This document shows positions 1-14,999 of a stretch of 27,500 nucleotides of DNA, one piece after another. The notes under the pieces were generated by a model that ran no database searches, had not been told where the DNA came from, and saw nothing but the letters and a program-made list of their open reading frames with translations. Position 1 is the first letter of the stretch. Each line of letters opens with the position of its first letter. The translations under genes and the position numbers were made by a program. The stretch spans positions 1 to 27,500 of the forward strand of contig SEYY01004983.1 of the NCBI GenBank assembly GCA_009176605.1. The letters are read 5' to 3'. The stretch is from Armadillidium nasatum (Eukaryota; Arthropoda; Malacostraca; Isopoda; Armadillidiidae).

Positions 1-311
1 TGAATGTTTTCACAAAAAGAAAAGGAACGCTGTAAAGTAGAAACTCTCGCAAGATTTTAGAGCAAGTGGCAAAGTTGCTGCACTAAGCACCTTTTTTTTG
101 GGGGGGGGGCATGTGTAGTTGGGGATATTCCAATATAGTTCTTTGGTACTGCGTTCCAATATATTTTTTTTTTTTTTTTTTTTTTTATTTTGTTTTTTTT
201 TTTTTTTTTTTTTTTTTAAAGAAATATAATTAAATTTGTCAAATCTTTAAAAAAATTTATTTAAAATTATAATTTAAATTAAAAATTATTAGTGCATTAT
301 TAATAGAATTA
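1..311. other. Non-coding AT-rich lead-in with homopolymers
   Basis: No coding signal on either strand. The stretch holds a G9-10 run near 101-110 and long T runs (about 162-217) interrupted by a few bases. Nothing else is recognised. Confidence 0.6.
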
Positions 312-312
312 A

Positions 313-399
<87 letters not shown>

Positions 400-436
400 A
401 TATATATTATATATTTTTTTTATATATTATATATAT
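312..436. repeat. (TA)n microsatellite with interruptions
   Basis: Nearly pure TA dinucleotides with a few TTA interruptions, followed by T-rich DNA to about 459. It directly precedes the LINE relic that starts near 480. Confidence 0.9.
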
Positions 437-479
437 TTTTTTTTTTTTTTTTTTTTTTTCTTAATTTTATTAAATTTCA

Positions 480-1180
480 TTTTCTTTATATTCTGCATCT
501 TAATATCTCTGACTGTTCTGTAAAGGCTAATCTGTTCAGTCTTTCTGTTTTTTCCATGTAATTCTATCTGGATGGTTCTGGCATCCCTCATCCTACTACT
601 CTTATGTGTTCCGTGTCCCCCTACCTGCAGTCCTACACCATCGTGTGCATAGTTCTATAGATGGCATTCCTCCTAGTGTTTTGAGGAAGGGTGTTTCCTC
701 GCTCAACTCTACTCTTTATGCCTAATAATTTCCCTCTGTGCTGGAAGTGCTCATATGTTCAGTCGACCCCTAAGAAAGGTGGTCCTTCTAATTATCGTTC
801 CTTTATTTGTATTTCCTCCTCCTCTTTACTTACTATATCTAGTTTTCTATCATGTTCTATATTAGCTAGTTTTGATGAAGCGGCCTCTTCCCCCTTTCTT
901 GTCAATCATGGTGTTCCTCAGGGTTTTGTTCTGTCTTCAAATTTATTCTTACATTTTATTAACGATTTTCTTAGCAGCACTTCTAACTCCGTACACTCTC
1001 ATGACAATGAATCAACTCTCCATTCTTCTACTCGTTTCAAATCTTTTCCTCTTTTACATCTATAGTTGCCTCTCTACTTCGGCTTTCTGAATCTATTCTT
1101 TTCGATTTAGATACAATTTCTTGGTGGGGCCTCCTCAACCTTGTGAAATTAAGCACTTCGAAAACTCAACTTCTTCACGA
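480..1180 (+). mobile_element. Jockey/I-like LINE reverse transcriptase relic
   Basis: Translated pieces match the reverse transcriptase of Jockey/I-clade non-LTR retrotransposons. Near 767-800 the frame reads PKKGGPSNYRSF, the family's first RT block. At 910-924 it reads GVPQG, followed by FINDFLSSTSN. The catalytic Y-x-D-D box should follow, but here it reads H-D-N-E at about 1000-1011, so the polymerase is dead. Downstream pieces (about 1100-1175) resemble the D-L-D-x-I-S-x-W-G and S-K-T-Q segment. Part of the palm between the first block and GVPQG is missing, and frame changes and stops occur. It is a relic with no terminus seen. The clade name rests on motif likeness only. Confidence 0.75.
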
Positions 1181-1199
1181 TAGAACCATTGTGGTTTCT

Positions 1200-1902
1200 A
1201 TGACTACCAAGGGTAACTATGGTATTTTTGTTACCTGGCTTTGCGTAGGGTGCATAAGGAACGTACCATAGGTTTTTCTATAGCAAACCTTTTATCTCTT
1301 ATGGAAAAAAATATAGAGAAACATACGTAAAATTTAAAATAAATAAACCATTACCTAATTGTGGATATTTTCTCTGCAAGCGCAACCCTCATGTATACAA
1401 TTTATGCAAAAATATTAAAGATTTTATGTCTCAATGAACTTACTTTTATTTTTGCCTAAAGGTTCAAAATTACTGTTAAATTTTTGAATTCTGAAAACAT
1501 TAAACATTCAATTATGTTGAAGGACAAAAATAAATTTAGTGTACTTAAAAGCTTTTAAAAAAATAACTAAATTATTACATTCATCAGTACAATACTCTAG
1601 AGTGGTTTGATTGGAAACTCCACGCCTGATTGCACTAAATGAGTAGACCGACCCCAAGCTGGAAATAAAGATAAAAACTAGTAGTTTGGGGAAATATGCA
1701 ATTTTACTGATTATACAAGTTAAACTTAATAAGCAAAGCAAAGACTTAACAATTTCTTGTAAAACAAGCACTGTGTTCATCAACAAAAACCAAATTTGGC
1801 AATTTCAAACCTAAAATTGAAAGTTTAATAAATGAATGGGATAAGGTGTCTAGATGGGGCACTCCAAAGGATAGGATAAGTTACCCGAGATGAAACGGTT
1901 TT
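1200..1902. other. No recognisable gene
   Basis: AT-rich DNA without repeats or codon signal that I can name. A 92-codon frame on the minus strand (1508-1786) has no domain-like features and is probably chance. Confidence 0.4.
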
Positions 1903-1908
1903 ACTCAC

Positions 1909-2117
1909 CCTTTTTATGTCCTGGCAATGTCTTGCCCAAGCGAATTTTCTCCTTCTGGAAATTAGATCTCAACGAAGCTTCAGGCAGCCTGTGTTTCTTC
2001 AGAGCTAAATTTCCTTCGTTGATTGGAAGCAGACACAGCCCAGAAGTGATCAACTTTAATTCTGCCAGTTTGGAAACCCGTTTACTGCTCTCCGAATGCA
2101 GGATGATCTCAAGATAG
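1909..2117 (-). CDS. Candidate internal exon of an unidentified gene
   Basis: On the minus strand an open frame of about 70 codons runs into a strong splice donor: the exon would end at 1909 (phase 1) and GTGAGT occupies 1908-1903. Base composition is more balanced than the flanks. The encoded stretch is basic, with Lys/Arg-rich segments such as ESSKRVSKLAELKL and SNFQKEKIRLGKTLPGHKK. A weak acceptor-like CTTCTATCTTGAG lies just upstream, near 2117. No family is recognised. On the plus strand an overlapping 75-codon frame exists, but no splice signals support it. It could be an exon of a gene continuing outside the window, or a repeat. Confidence 0.3.
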
Positions 2118-2122
2118 AAGTA

Positions 2123-2540
2123 TAAAAAACTATCAAAACAAATGCCAATATTAGCAACACAATAATGGTTAACAGCACAATAAGTAGAAGTAGCAGTCGA
2201 AATGACGCCAAATAATAAGTTGTAGTCGTAATGACTAATAAAGAATAAAAAATTCTAATTGTTTTCCTTCAAGAAACAATGGAAATATTGTTCCATCTTC
2301 TTCCATAGCAATTTCTTGGGAAATCGGGTGGTAATTATTATTATTGGGTGTTTTTTTGTAAAACCATAAAATCTCGGGTTTATAATTTATTAATATTAAA
2401 CCCACAGCCCCAGTTTCACAAGAAACCATTAACCCACTTGATCGAGGAATTATTGTACATAATGTACAATTTAACCGTCAACTATATATCACATTTGATT
2501 GAATATTAAATTTAAATTATATTAATTACCTGTTATGTCA
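2123..2540. other. No recognisable gene
   Basis: AT-rich spacer. A 64-codon minus-strand frame (2235-2429) lacks splice or family support. A leucine-rich, membrane-like frame also occurs on the minus strand around 2060-2250, but it ends abruptly and is probably chance. Confidence 0.35.
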
Positions 2541-2790
2541 GAAATGAAGTCGGTCGCGCCATCTATTGAGTTTCTAACGTACTACTCTTATGAAAGTCGT
2601 CGATGGCGCATCTATAAAGTTTCTAACGTACTATTATTAAAGTCGGTAGCGACAACTATTGAGTTCCTGACGTATTACTCTTATGAAAGTCGTCGGTGGC
2701 GCCATCGACCGAGTTTCTAACGTAATACTCTTGTTAAAGTCGTCGGTTTCGCCTTATATCGAGTTTCTAACGTACTCTTGAAGCTCGCCG
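2540..2790. repeat. Degenerate ~50-bp minisatellite, about five units
   Basis: The core TTTCTAACGTACTACTCTTA recurs with starts near 2571, 2620, 2664, 2714 and 2764, a spacing of 44-50 bp. Each unit also carries AAAGTCGTCGGTGGCGCC-like sequence with several CpGs, unlike the AT-rich surroundings. Units differ by substitutions and small indels, so the array is old. It is not convincingly coding. Confidence 0.8.
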
Positions 2791-2911
2791 GCGAACCACA
2801 GACTATCAAAGTCATTTTCCATCGCTAAACCCGTTGTGTCATGACGTTTGTTTGTGAAAAAAAAAATTTTTTTTTTAAACTTATGCAAACAATTTTTAAA
2901 AAAATTATTTA

Positions 2912-3620
<709 letters not shown>

Positions 3621-3626
3621 TTAGAC

Positions 3627-4335
3627 TCAAGATATATTTGCATGCGTAAGCATGTGTCTTTTTAAATTTGAATTCCAATTGCATTCATAAGAGCAGTGAG
3701 AACATTTAAATAATTTTACATTTGTATGTGTAAGCATGTGTATTTTTAAGTTTGATTTCCGATTACATTCATAGGAGCAATCAGAACATTTAAATAATTT
3801 TACATTGGCATGTGTAAGCATGTGTTTTTTTAAACTTCCTTTGTTTTTACATTCATAGGAACAGTCAGAACATTTAAATAATTTCATATCTGCATGTGTA
3901 AGAATGTGTCTTTTTAAGTTTCCTTTCTGATTACATTCAAAGGAACAGTGAGAACACTTAAATAATTTTACGTTTGCGTGTGTAAGCATGTGCCTTTTTA
4001 AACTTTGTTTCAGATTACATTCATAGGAACAGTCAGAACATTTAAATAATTTTGTATTACAGTGAGTTAGCCAGATGACTTTTTAAGTATGATTTAAAGT
4101 TACTTTCGTAACTGCAATGAGGGCATTTATATTTGCTTTTGCTGTGCATTTCTAAATGTGTCTTCAACTCATTTTCAGTTTTACAACTAAAATTACAATA
4201 TCCACAACTCAGGTTTTCCAGATGATGATTCTTAATGATTTCTTGATGCATTACTGCCCAGTGAGAAGAACTGCTTCTTGATGTACTTTTCGTATGAAAA
4301 TCCTCTTCTCCTTCAGCAGCATTGATGATGAAGCT
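3627..4335 (-). CDS. C2H2 zinc-finger protein, last exon (copy 1), frameshifted
   Basis: Probable DNA-binding nuclear protein. The exon opens at 4335, directly after a strong acceptor (pyrimidine-rich, ending CACACAG; AG at 4337-4336). It is in phase 0 and reads SFIINAAEGEED and a Ser-rich stretch before M-H-Q-E-I-I at 4251. Seven C-x2-C-x12-H-x3-H fingers follow, with linker H-A-N-V-K-L-F-K instead of the usual TGEKP type. The usual core Phe of each finger is mostly Cys (C-S-Y-E-C). Contact residues (-1,2,3,6) for fingers 3-7 are LQSR, QGNR, NGSK, RSNI and WSNR. An extra base at about 4070-4072, just after finger 2's first His, shifts the frame; the exon is 709 nt, one over a multiple of three. 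Without it the frame is open to the stop at 3629-3627. It is either a pseudogene, a very recent break or an assembly error. Confidence 0.85.
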
Positions 4336-5060
<725 letters not shown>

Positions 5061-5077
5061 GTATATATATTACATAA

Positions 5078-5790
5078 TATCACACGGGCAGAGCCCTATT
5101 CAAGGAGGGGTGTTAGAGCAATAAAAAATAAAACAACTCGTAAGTCCCGCCTAACGCGAATTTCGTAGGTGAGCACAGACGTGAGCTTTAAAGTAATGGA
5201 GGTTAAGAGATTAAATTCAGAGGGAAACACAGAAGATGGGAGAATTCTACAAAACAGAGATGGCTACAAAAGTGGAAGCACAACAGCGGACAAGCATATA
5301 GTTGTCTATGACCACAAAATTTATGTGAGGACAATGCACCCCTTGTGCTAAAAGCAAGCCGTAAAGGTGGAGGTATTTGAGTGGACAGTTCCCTCGAGCA
5401 TTTGCTTCTGTAGTACCTATAGAAAAGAGACACGTCGTAATAAGTCTTTTAGCCTTTGACTTAACCCTATCCAAAAGATGGGTAAAACTTGAACCACCCC
5501 AGATATGAGAGCAGTACTCCATGCAAGGGCGGATGAGGTCCTTGTATAATTGGAGTAACTGCAAAGAAAAAAAATAATTCTTGCAACCTAAATAGAATTT
5601 CCAGCTGTGCAAATTCTTTAATCATTTACTCCATATCATTCAGAATGATATGGTTTCTTCCTTCCTGGATCAGTATGGAGGATCCCAACCATTCAGTGGT
5701 GTGTACATTGAAATGAAATTCCCTAAGCAGAGGACCACAGTATTGGGATGAGAAGATGTAACCGTATAGTGAAAAGTATGAAGACACTCA
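5078..5790 (-). mobile_element. Jockey/I-like LINE, 3' half with broken ORF2 end
   Basis: On the minus strand the C-terminal end of a LINE ORF2 is readable. From about 5590 it reads LYKDLIRPCMEYCSHIWGG, then LLDRVKSKAKRLI (to about 5445). Then, in another frame, it reads SLFYRYYRSKCSRELS and IPPPLR (about 5430-5350), so at least one frameshift separates them. The last part is degraded. The 3' untranslated end (about 5150-5078) carries AACACCCCTCC...GGGCTCTGCCCG and runs into the TA tract. The same 3' region recurs at 10590-10990. It is inactive. Confidence 0.75.
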
Positions 5791-7699
<1,909 letters not shown>

Positions 7700-8090
7700 T
7701 TTAAATGAACCTTTTTAGTTTCAGAAATAACAAACGAATTTTTTTATAATATAGACCTCTCTCTCTCTCTCTCTCTGCGTTCGTTCGTTCGTGTACTAAA
7801 ATTACGATTTGGTGAAAAGATGTTGTCAAATACTTTACTTTTAAGGAAATAAAATGCTGATGTTCTGAACAAGAGATAATGTCGACGATATAAACAACTC
7901 TACTACTTTTTTTTTTTTGAAATTGTCTGTCAACGTTTGGGCTACTTCCACCTATTATCAACAGCAATGTTATAAATGCATTGCTGGCAGCGAATACGGT
8001 ATCCCACGGCAAAGTGGGAGGAGCAGGCTGTAAATTCCATCAAGGGAGTCCCTCAGTTACCTACCTATATTATGATATACATGAATATAT
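7700..8090 (+). repeat. Interspersed repeat shared with 13545-13980 (inverted)
   Basis: This segment aligns, in inverted orientation, with 13545-13980 over about 400 bp. Shared landmarks are GAAATAACAAACGAATTT-like DNA, a (CT)n run at 7757-7776 and the AATTGTCTGTCAACGTTTGG block. TTTATAACATTGCTGTTGAT-like and GGGAGTCCCTCAGTTACCT-like strings are also shared. No protein is visible, and family and termini are unknown. A non-autonomous DNA element or LINE UTR are both possible. Confidence 0.7.
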
Positions 8091-8644
<554 letters not shown>

Positions 8645-8754
8645 TAAAACATTACATTTTAAAAATAAAACCAGTTAAAATGGTGAAACATAAACCTGAC
8701 TCAAAAATGCTTGGAGTGGCGGCATCAAAACAATGCCTCTAAACTGTCCCCCAT

Positions 8755-9951
<1,197 letters not shown>

Positions 9952-9965
9952 CATTTTATTCGTAC

Positions 9966-10097
9966 CTGATTTGGATCCAATTCACAAATTTGGTCTGAAA
10001 GTCTATCATTCATTGTCTCTTCCTCCACAATATCAAACGGTTCTTCTTTCACTTCTATTTCACTCTTCATATCGATGGATCCGTAACAATTCCCCTC
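9966..10097 (-). CDS. Acidic internal exon 2 of the C2H2 zinc-finger gene
   Basis: A 132-nt exon of exactly 44 codons. It is bounded by an acceptor (TTTTTACAG, AG at 10099-10098) and a donor (CAG then GTACGA, GT at 9965-9964), phase 0 on both sides. The frame reads EGNCYGSID, then [18 protein letters not shown] and ends CELDPNQ. The K-E-E-P-x-D-I motif in an acidic setting is common ahead of the fingers in arthropod C2H2 proteins; its role here is unknown. Because the acceptor is in frame with sequence before the Met, the Met is probably internal. Phase matches exon 1 (11954-12067) and the finger exon (3627-4335) on the same strand. I infer that all three belong to one transcript. Confidence 0.65.
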
Positions 10098-10590
10098 CTG
10101 TAAAAATTATTTTATAAAGAATCGTCTCATAAAATACTACTCCTACATTAACTATTTTACTATTGATTAAAAAATAATTCTGAACTAAAAGTAAAGCAGA
10201 GAAAATATGATTATTTTCAATGCCTCAAAAACTCACCCATATATAAGTCATTGTTAAAATAATTGGAAAGAAGAATTAGGGAATAGATAGAATTCTATTG
10301 TATCTTTATTAAATTGGTAAGTGAGGTCAAATAAAAATTTGCAGTTTGATTCCTTTCAAAGACCAAATCCCAATCCTTTATTGCTAACAATATCAGGGAA
10401 TTAGATGGGCTATTGGAGCTCTCCAATGTAGAAGAGTAGACGTATTAGAAACTGACACCCACATAACTAACAAAAAATGGAAATATCTAAATATAAATAT
10501 ATACTGCAAGAGCAAGATTATCAAAATTTATTGAAGATTTTTTATTTAAAATGTTTAATCAATGATTTTTTTTTACTTTTCCTTTACATG
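10098..10590. other. Intron 1 sequence with a 39-bp LINE fragment
   Basis: AT-rich DNA upstream of exon 2. The only recognisable item is a 39-bp stretch (10197-10235) identical to 9121-9159 of the plus-strand LINE. Confidence 0.6.
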
Positions 10591-10990
10591 TTGTCACCAC
10601 TACGGGCAAAAGCCTTTTCAAGGAGGAGTTATAATTATGGAATAAAATAAAACTCGTCCAATCCAAAGTCTAAGGTAAAATCTTATGAGCGCAGATGGAA
10701 GCGTAAAAGCAGCAGTAGTTGCTGCAAAGTAGGAAGCACCTCAATGAAAAAGTCTGGAGAATTGGTGAAGCACAAGCCAAGTGTGTTTAAGAATTAGTTA
10801 GGACAATCTGGAATTTGGGTAGGCTCTTTAATTAACTGTTCCAGATCGCTGAGAACACTAAATGATTTAGCTTCCCCACCAACTGAATCAGTGTGAAAGG
10901 AGCCCAACCACTCTGAGTGATGTAAAATGACACTAAATAGAGGACCTCAGCATTTGGATTGTGGGAGGTTGTGAAATAGTGAAAATGAAC
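10590..10990 (-). mobile_element. Second copy of the 5078-5790 LINE 3' region, internally deleted
   Basis: Minus-strand relic. The end nearest 10590 matches the LINE 3' end at 5078-5150 (CCTTGAAAAGGCTTTTGCCC versus CCTTGAATAGGGCTCTGCCC). The 10835-10990 part matches 5620-5790 (shared CCAACCA, CTAA(A/G)(T/C)AGAGGACC(T/A)CAG). The ORF2 C-terminal block present at 5445-5590 is missing here, so the copy is internally deleted. It ends next to an A19/T8 run near 11001-11031. Confidence 0.6.
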
Positions 10991-11540
10991 CCCAAAATCT
11001 ACAAAAAAAAAAAAAAAAAAAAAATTTTTTTTTGATGAGCTAAAAATCCATCAAGTATCACAAATGACATTTCTGTACACAGTTATGGATTGTATCATAT
11101 CACCAAGTTTGGATTCATTTGATGAAGTAACAAAATTATATGTCCTCAAACTTTGACATTTAAAAATGGAGGCTGATTTTTCATTTACTTTGTGCAGGTA
11201 TATCTCAAAATAGGAGATAGAAACATTACGGTAACATTCTGAATTACTGCAATAAGTTACCTAAGGGTACAAAATCTGAGCCCTATAGCTGTACAATTAA
11301 TTTAAAAAATAAAGATCACAGTTGTCACTTTGTCACAAGCAATTCAAAGAGAGGGAAGTGGGTAACCCCTCCTTTGAGGTGACATAAAAAACTAACCAAA
11401 ACAGATATGGAGCTAAAATTTTGCATAGCTTCATCATATGCCCTAAACAATATTCCGGTAAAGTTTCATCAATTTTGGAGATGGTAAGGTGGGGATGATT
11501 TCAAAATTTGGTACACTTGATATGGATTATGGAATGACCC
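10991..11540. other. Unclassified non-coding repeat-like DNA
   Basis: Starts with an A run. Contains phrases such as ATATGGAGCTAAAATTTTGC and AAAGTTTCATCAATTTTGGA that resemble in style the DNA at 24320-25215 and 25443-25600. No reading frame and no clear terminus were found. It may belong to a large unknown repeat. Confidence 0.3.
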
Positions 11541-11920
<380 letters not shown>

Positions 11921-11953
11921 CATTAATAATAATAAGTTATAGTTTTTCCATAC

Positions 11954-12067
11954 CTGAGGTTCTTCTAATTTCAAAATTGGCTCTAAATAAATATTAATTT
12001 TTTTATCATCTTCTTCAGTACTTTCTTCAAGTTCAATCTTAAATTCTTCCTCATGTTTTATATCCAT
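11954..12067 (-). CDS. First coding exon of the C2H2 zinc-finger gene
   Basis: The ATG at 12067 is the first in its frame: an in-frame TAA lies nine codons upstream (12094-12092). The exon is 114 nt (38 codons), reading MDIKHEEEFKIELEESTEED and ending LKLEEPQ. A donor (CAG then GTATGG, GT at 11953-11952) cuts it in phase 0. The peptide is strongly acidic, as in many arthropod C2H2 leaders. It joins in phase with exon 2 (acceptor at 10098-10099). Intron 1 would be 1856 nt and holds (TA)n, a MITE and a LINE relic. A possible acceptor TTTTCTCCAG (AG at 12141-12140) suggests a further non-coding exon upstream. The exon-to-gene assignment is inferred from strand, phase and spacing. Confidence 0.65.
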
Positions 12068-12224
12068 ATTTATTAAATGAAATTTTTTTTTTTACTCAAA
12101 AAAGTTTCAAAGATAAAACAATTTTTTGCTCTTTGCTCTCTGGAGAAAAGATTTTTACAAATTAGACTTTATTAGCTAACAATAAATGCAATCTTATACA
12201 TTATGAGAAGTCCTTTTTATGAAA

Positions 12225-13075
<851 letters not shown>

Positions 13076-13084
13076 ACAGAAGAG

Positions 13085-13232
13085 AATATTGAAAAAACAA
13101 GAAGAAAAATCTTAAATTTCTTATATATTTTGTTTGATTTAATCCACCATTAATAAGTATAATTTATCATTTTAACTCCAGCAGGAAAACCCAGGTTTTC
13201 CCTGATTTTAAGCTTGGGTCAAGGCCCCAGAC
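13085..13232 (+). mobile_element. hAT-like element, solo 3' end (copy C)
   Basis: About 150 bp that matches, in inverted orientation, 13985-14140. Its last ~90 bp also match the right end of the GC-ended element at 25215-25290. Landmarks are AAGTATAATTTATCATTTTAA and GGTTTTCCCTGATTTTAAGC. It is followed directly by a LINE fragment. CpGs conserved in the 25 kb copy are TpG/CpA here. Confidence 0.65.
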
Positions 13233-13234
13233 AG

Positions 13235-13545
13235 TCCATACTGATGACACCACTCCACTCCATTACTCCTTTCACTTTGAAAGACACCCAACGCAACAGA
13301 AGTTAATTGTCGCAAAAAAAGTGGCCTTGAAGCAACTGACCTCTGATCTATCTTGTATTTTAAATTGGTGCTGAGAAAACATGGTCATTTTCAATGCCTC
13401 AAAAACTCAATTCCTCCATCTTTTCCCTTGTCACAAACTTTCACACAACTCAAATCTACATCTGTCTTAATATTCTCAGTGTATCTTTTTCCTGTGATCT
13501 TTCTTGGAAAGATCACATTACTTCTTATACCTTACGTATATTCAT
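13235..13545 (+). mobile_element. Jockey/I-like LINE internal fragment
   Basis: The frame reads HTDDTTPLHYSFHFERH from about 13240 (the Y-x-D-D region with the Tyr changed to His), then HPTQQKLI, LTSDLSCILNW and, in frame, FNASKTQFLHL. SFLGKITLL follows. The same segment is in the LINE at 9040-9270. No termini are seen, and it joins a different repeat at about 13545. Confidence 0.7.
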
Positions 13546-13980
13546 GTATATATTTCATAATACAGGTAAATAACTGAGGGACCTAATTGATGGAATTTTC
13601 AGCCCACTCCTACATTCGCTTCCAGTCATGCATTTATAATATTGCTGTTGATAAAGGTAGGGTGGAAGAAGCCAAAACATTGACAGACAATTTCAAAAAT
13701 GAGTATAGTAGTTTAAATAGTCAACATTATCTCTTGTCCAAAACATCAATATTATTTTCTTAAAAGTAAAATATTTGACATTTTTTCAAAACTTGTGTTC
13801 AAATCGTCAACACAGTAAATCATAGTGGCAATATGGTTGTCTGTCAGTTGTTACTCATCTTTTAACCAAATCATAATTTCGCTTCTATTTTAGTACATAA
13901 ACGAACACACGCAGAGAGAGAGAGAGGTCTATATTATAAAAAATTTGTTTGTTATTTCTGAAACTAAAAAAGTAATAATT
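13545..13980 (-). repeat. Inverted copy of the 7700-8090 repeat
   Basis: Aligns to 7700-8090 on the opposite strand, with landmarks AGTAACTGAGGGACCTAATT-like, ATTGCTGTTGATAAAGGTA, GAGAGAGAGAGAGGTCTA and GTTATTTCTGAAACTAAAAA. No reading frame was recognised. It ends exactly beside the hAT-like copy B terminus. Confidence 0.7.
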
Positions 13981-13984
13981 ATGA

Positions 13985-14998
13985 ACTGACCAGAGCCCCA
14001 GCCTCAGCTAATAATCAGGGAAAACCAGGGTTTACCTACTGGGGTTAATTGCAAATTATACTTAATAATTAATAGTGGATTAAATTAAACAAAATATAAT
14101 AAAACTTAAGATTTTTAATTCCATTATTTTTTCATTATATATTGGGTGTGGCAAAATGAATGCAACATAAAAGAGGAAACAAACATTCAATTCACTTAAA
14201 TCACCATCAAATCTTCTTCAACATTTACATCGTAACTTTTAGACTTTGGGGGAGTGAAATGTTCAGGAACAGAGGGCAGTGATAATTTTATATCTTAAAT
14301 TTTTTTCAAACTTCAAGTTAGAGTCTTGCCCAAGTAAACCTGTTGAATCACTACTATGAATCAGAAAAATATTTTTTCAAAAGTTTTATAATTTTTCCAA
14401 ACTTTTATTATACAAAATCAGCTTAGGTGTAGATTGTTTCTGACTTTCGATATTTTTTATATCGATATATTTTATGTCAATATTTTATTTTAATTAATAC
14501 TTTTATACCTATAATTTTTTTTTGCAGGTTAGGCCTATATACCTATAATATTTTTTGTAGGTTAGGCCTCTTTTACAGCAACTTTGGTAGTTCAGGTTAT
14601 GATAAGTCGAATCAGGTTCTGCTACAAAAATAAGTAATAATAATTGTGTGTATGTCTGCTGTAATAGCCTCTAATTCTCACCAACGTTCTTGTTTAGGTT
14701 AGGCCTCTTCGATATTTTCGATTATCGATATTTTCTGACAATCGAAAGTCAGAAACAATCTACACCTTTACCTACAAAATCTCATTTTCTGATTTTTTTT
14801 TTCCCCTAAAAAAAAATAAAAAATAAGTTTTGTATATATATAATCATTAAGTGAATGTTGGCTATTTAACTCCTTCCTTATAATTAAATTAATCTCAATT
14901 AAAATTATATTTAATTTTCTTAACTTAAAATGTCAATGCTTTTGAACTCTATAAATTTTAGCCAACCCTGGTACCAGCAAAATTCCAGACTGGTCAGT
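13985..14998 (-). mobile_element. hAT-like non-autonomous element, copy B, with nested MITE
   Basis: The ends are inverted: ACTGACCAG at 13985-13993 and CTGGTCAGT at 14990-14998. Inside, 14275-14419 and 14782-14940 align with the reverse complement of 23650-23920 in the GC-ended element. 13985-14065 aligns with the reverse complement of 25215-25290. It is therefore a deleted minus-strand relative of the 23574-25328 element. A 354-bp MITE (14420-14773) interrupts it. No transposase frame remains. Confidence 0.7.
14420..14773. mobile_element. 354-bp MITE, copy 1, with 27-bp inverted repeats and target duplication
   Basis: A perfect 27-bp inverted repeat lies at 14425-14451 and 14741-14767, beginning AGGTGTAGATTGTTTCTGAC. 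The 8 bp ACAAAATC flank it at 14412-14419 and 14774-14781; a ninth base, T, also matches. The interior has repeated GGTTAGGCCT and CGATATTTT motifs and no coding frame. The 8-bp duplication suits hAT- or P-type transposases; the family is inferred. The uninterrupted relative at about 23768-23783 confirms the insertion. Confidence 0.9.
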
Positions 14999-14999
14999 C

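Noticed and set aside
2060..2250. Leucine-rich membrane-like frame on the minus strand
   Set aside because: It overlaps a better candidate exon in another frame, lacks a start and arises from AT-rich DNA.
2540..2790. CRISPR-like array
   Set aside because: Units are contiguous and diverged, without unique spacers, in a eukaryotic context.
14540..14720. TTAGG-like units (GGTTAGGCCT) as a telomeric repeat
   Set aside because: The units are spaced, not tandem, and lie inside a defined MITE in both copies.
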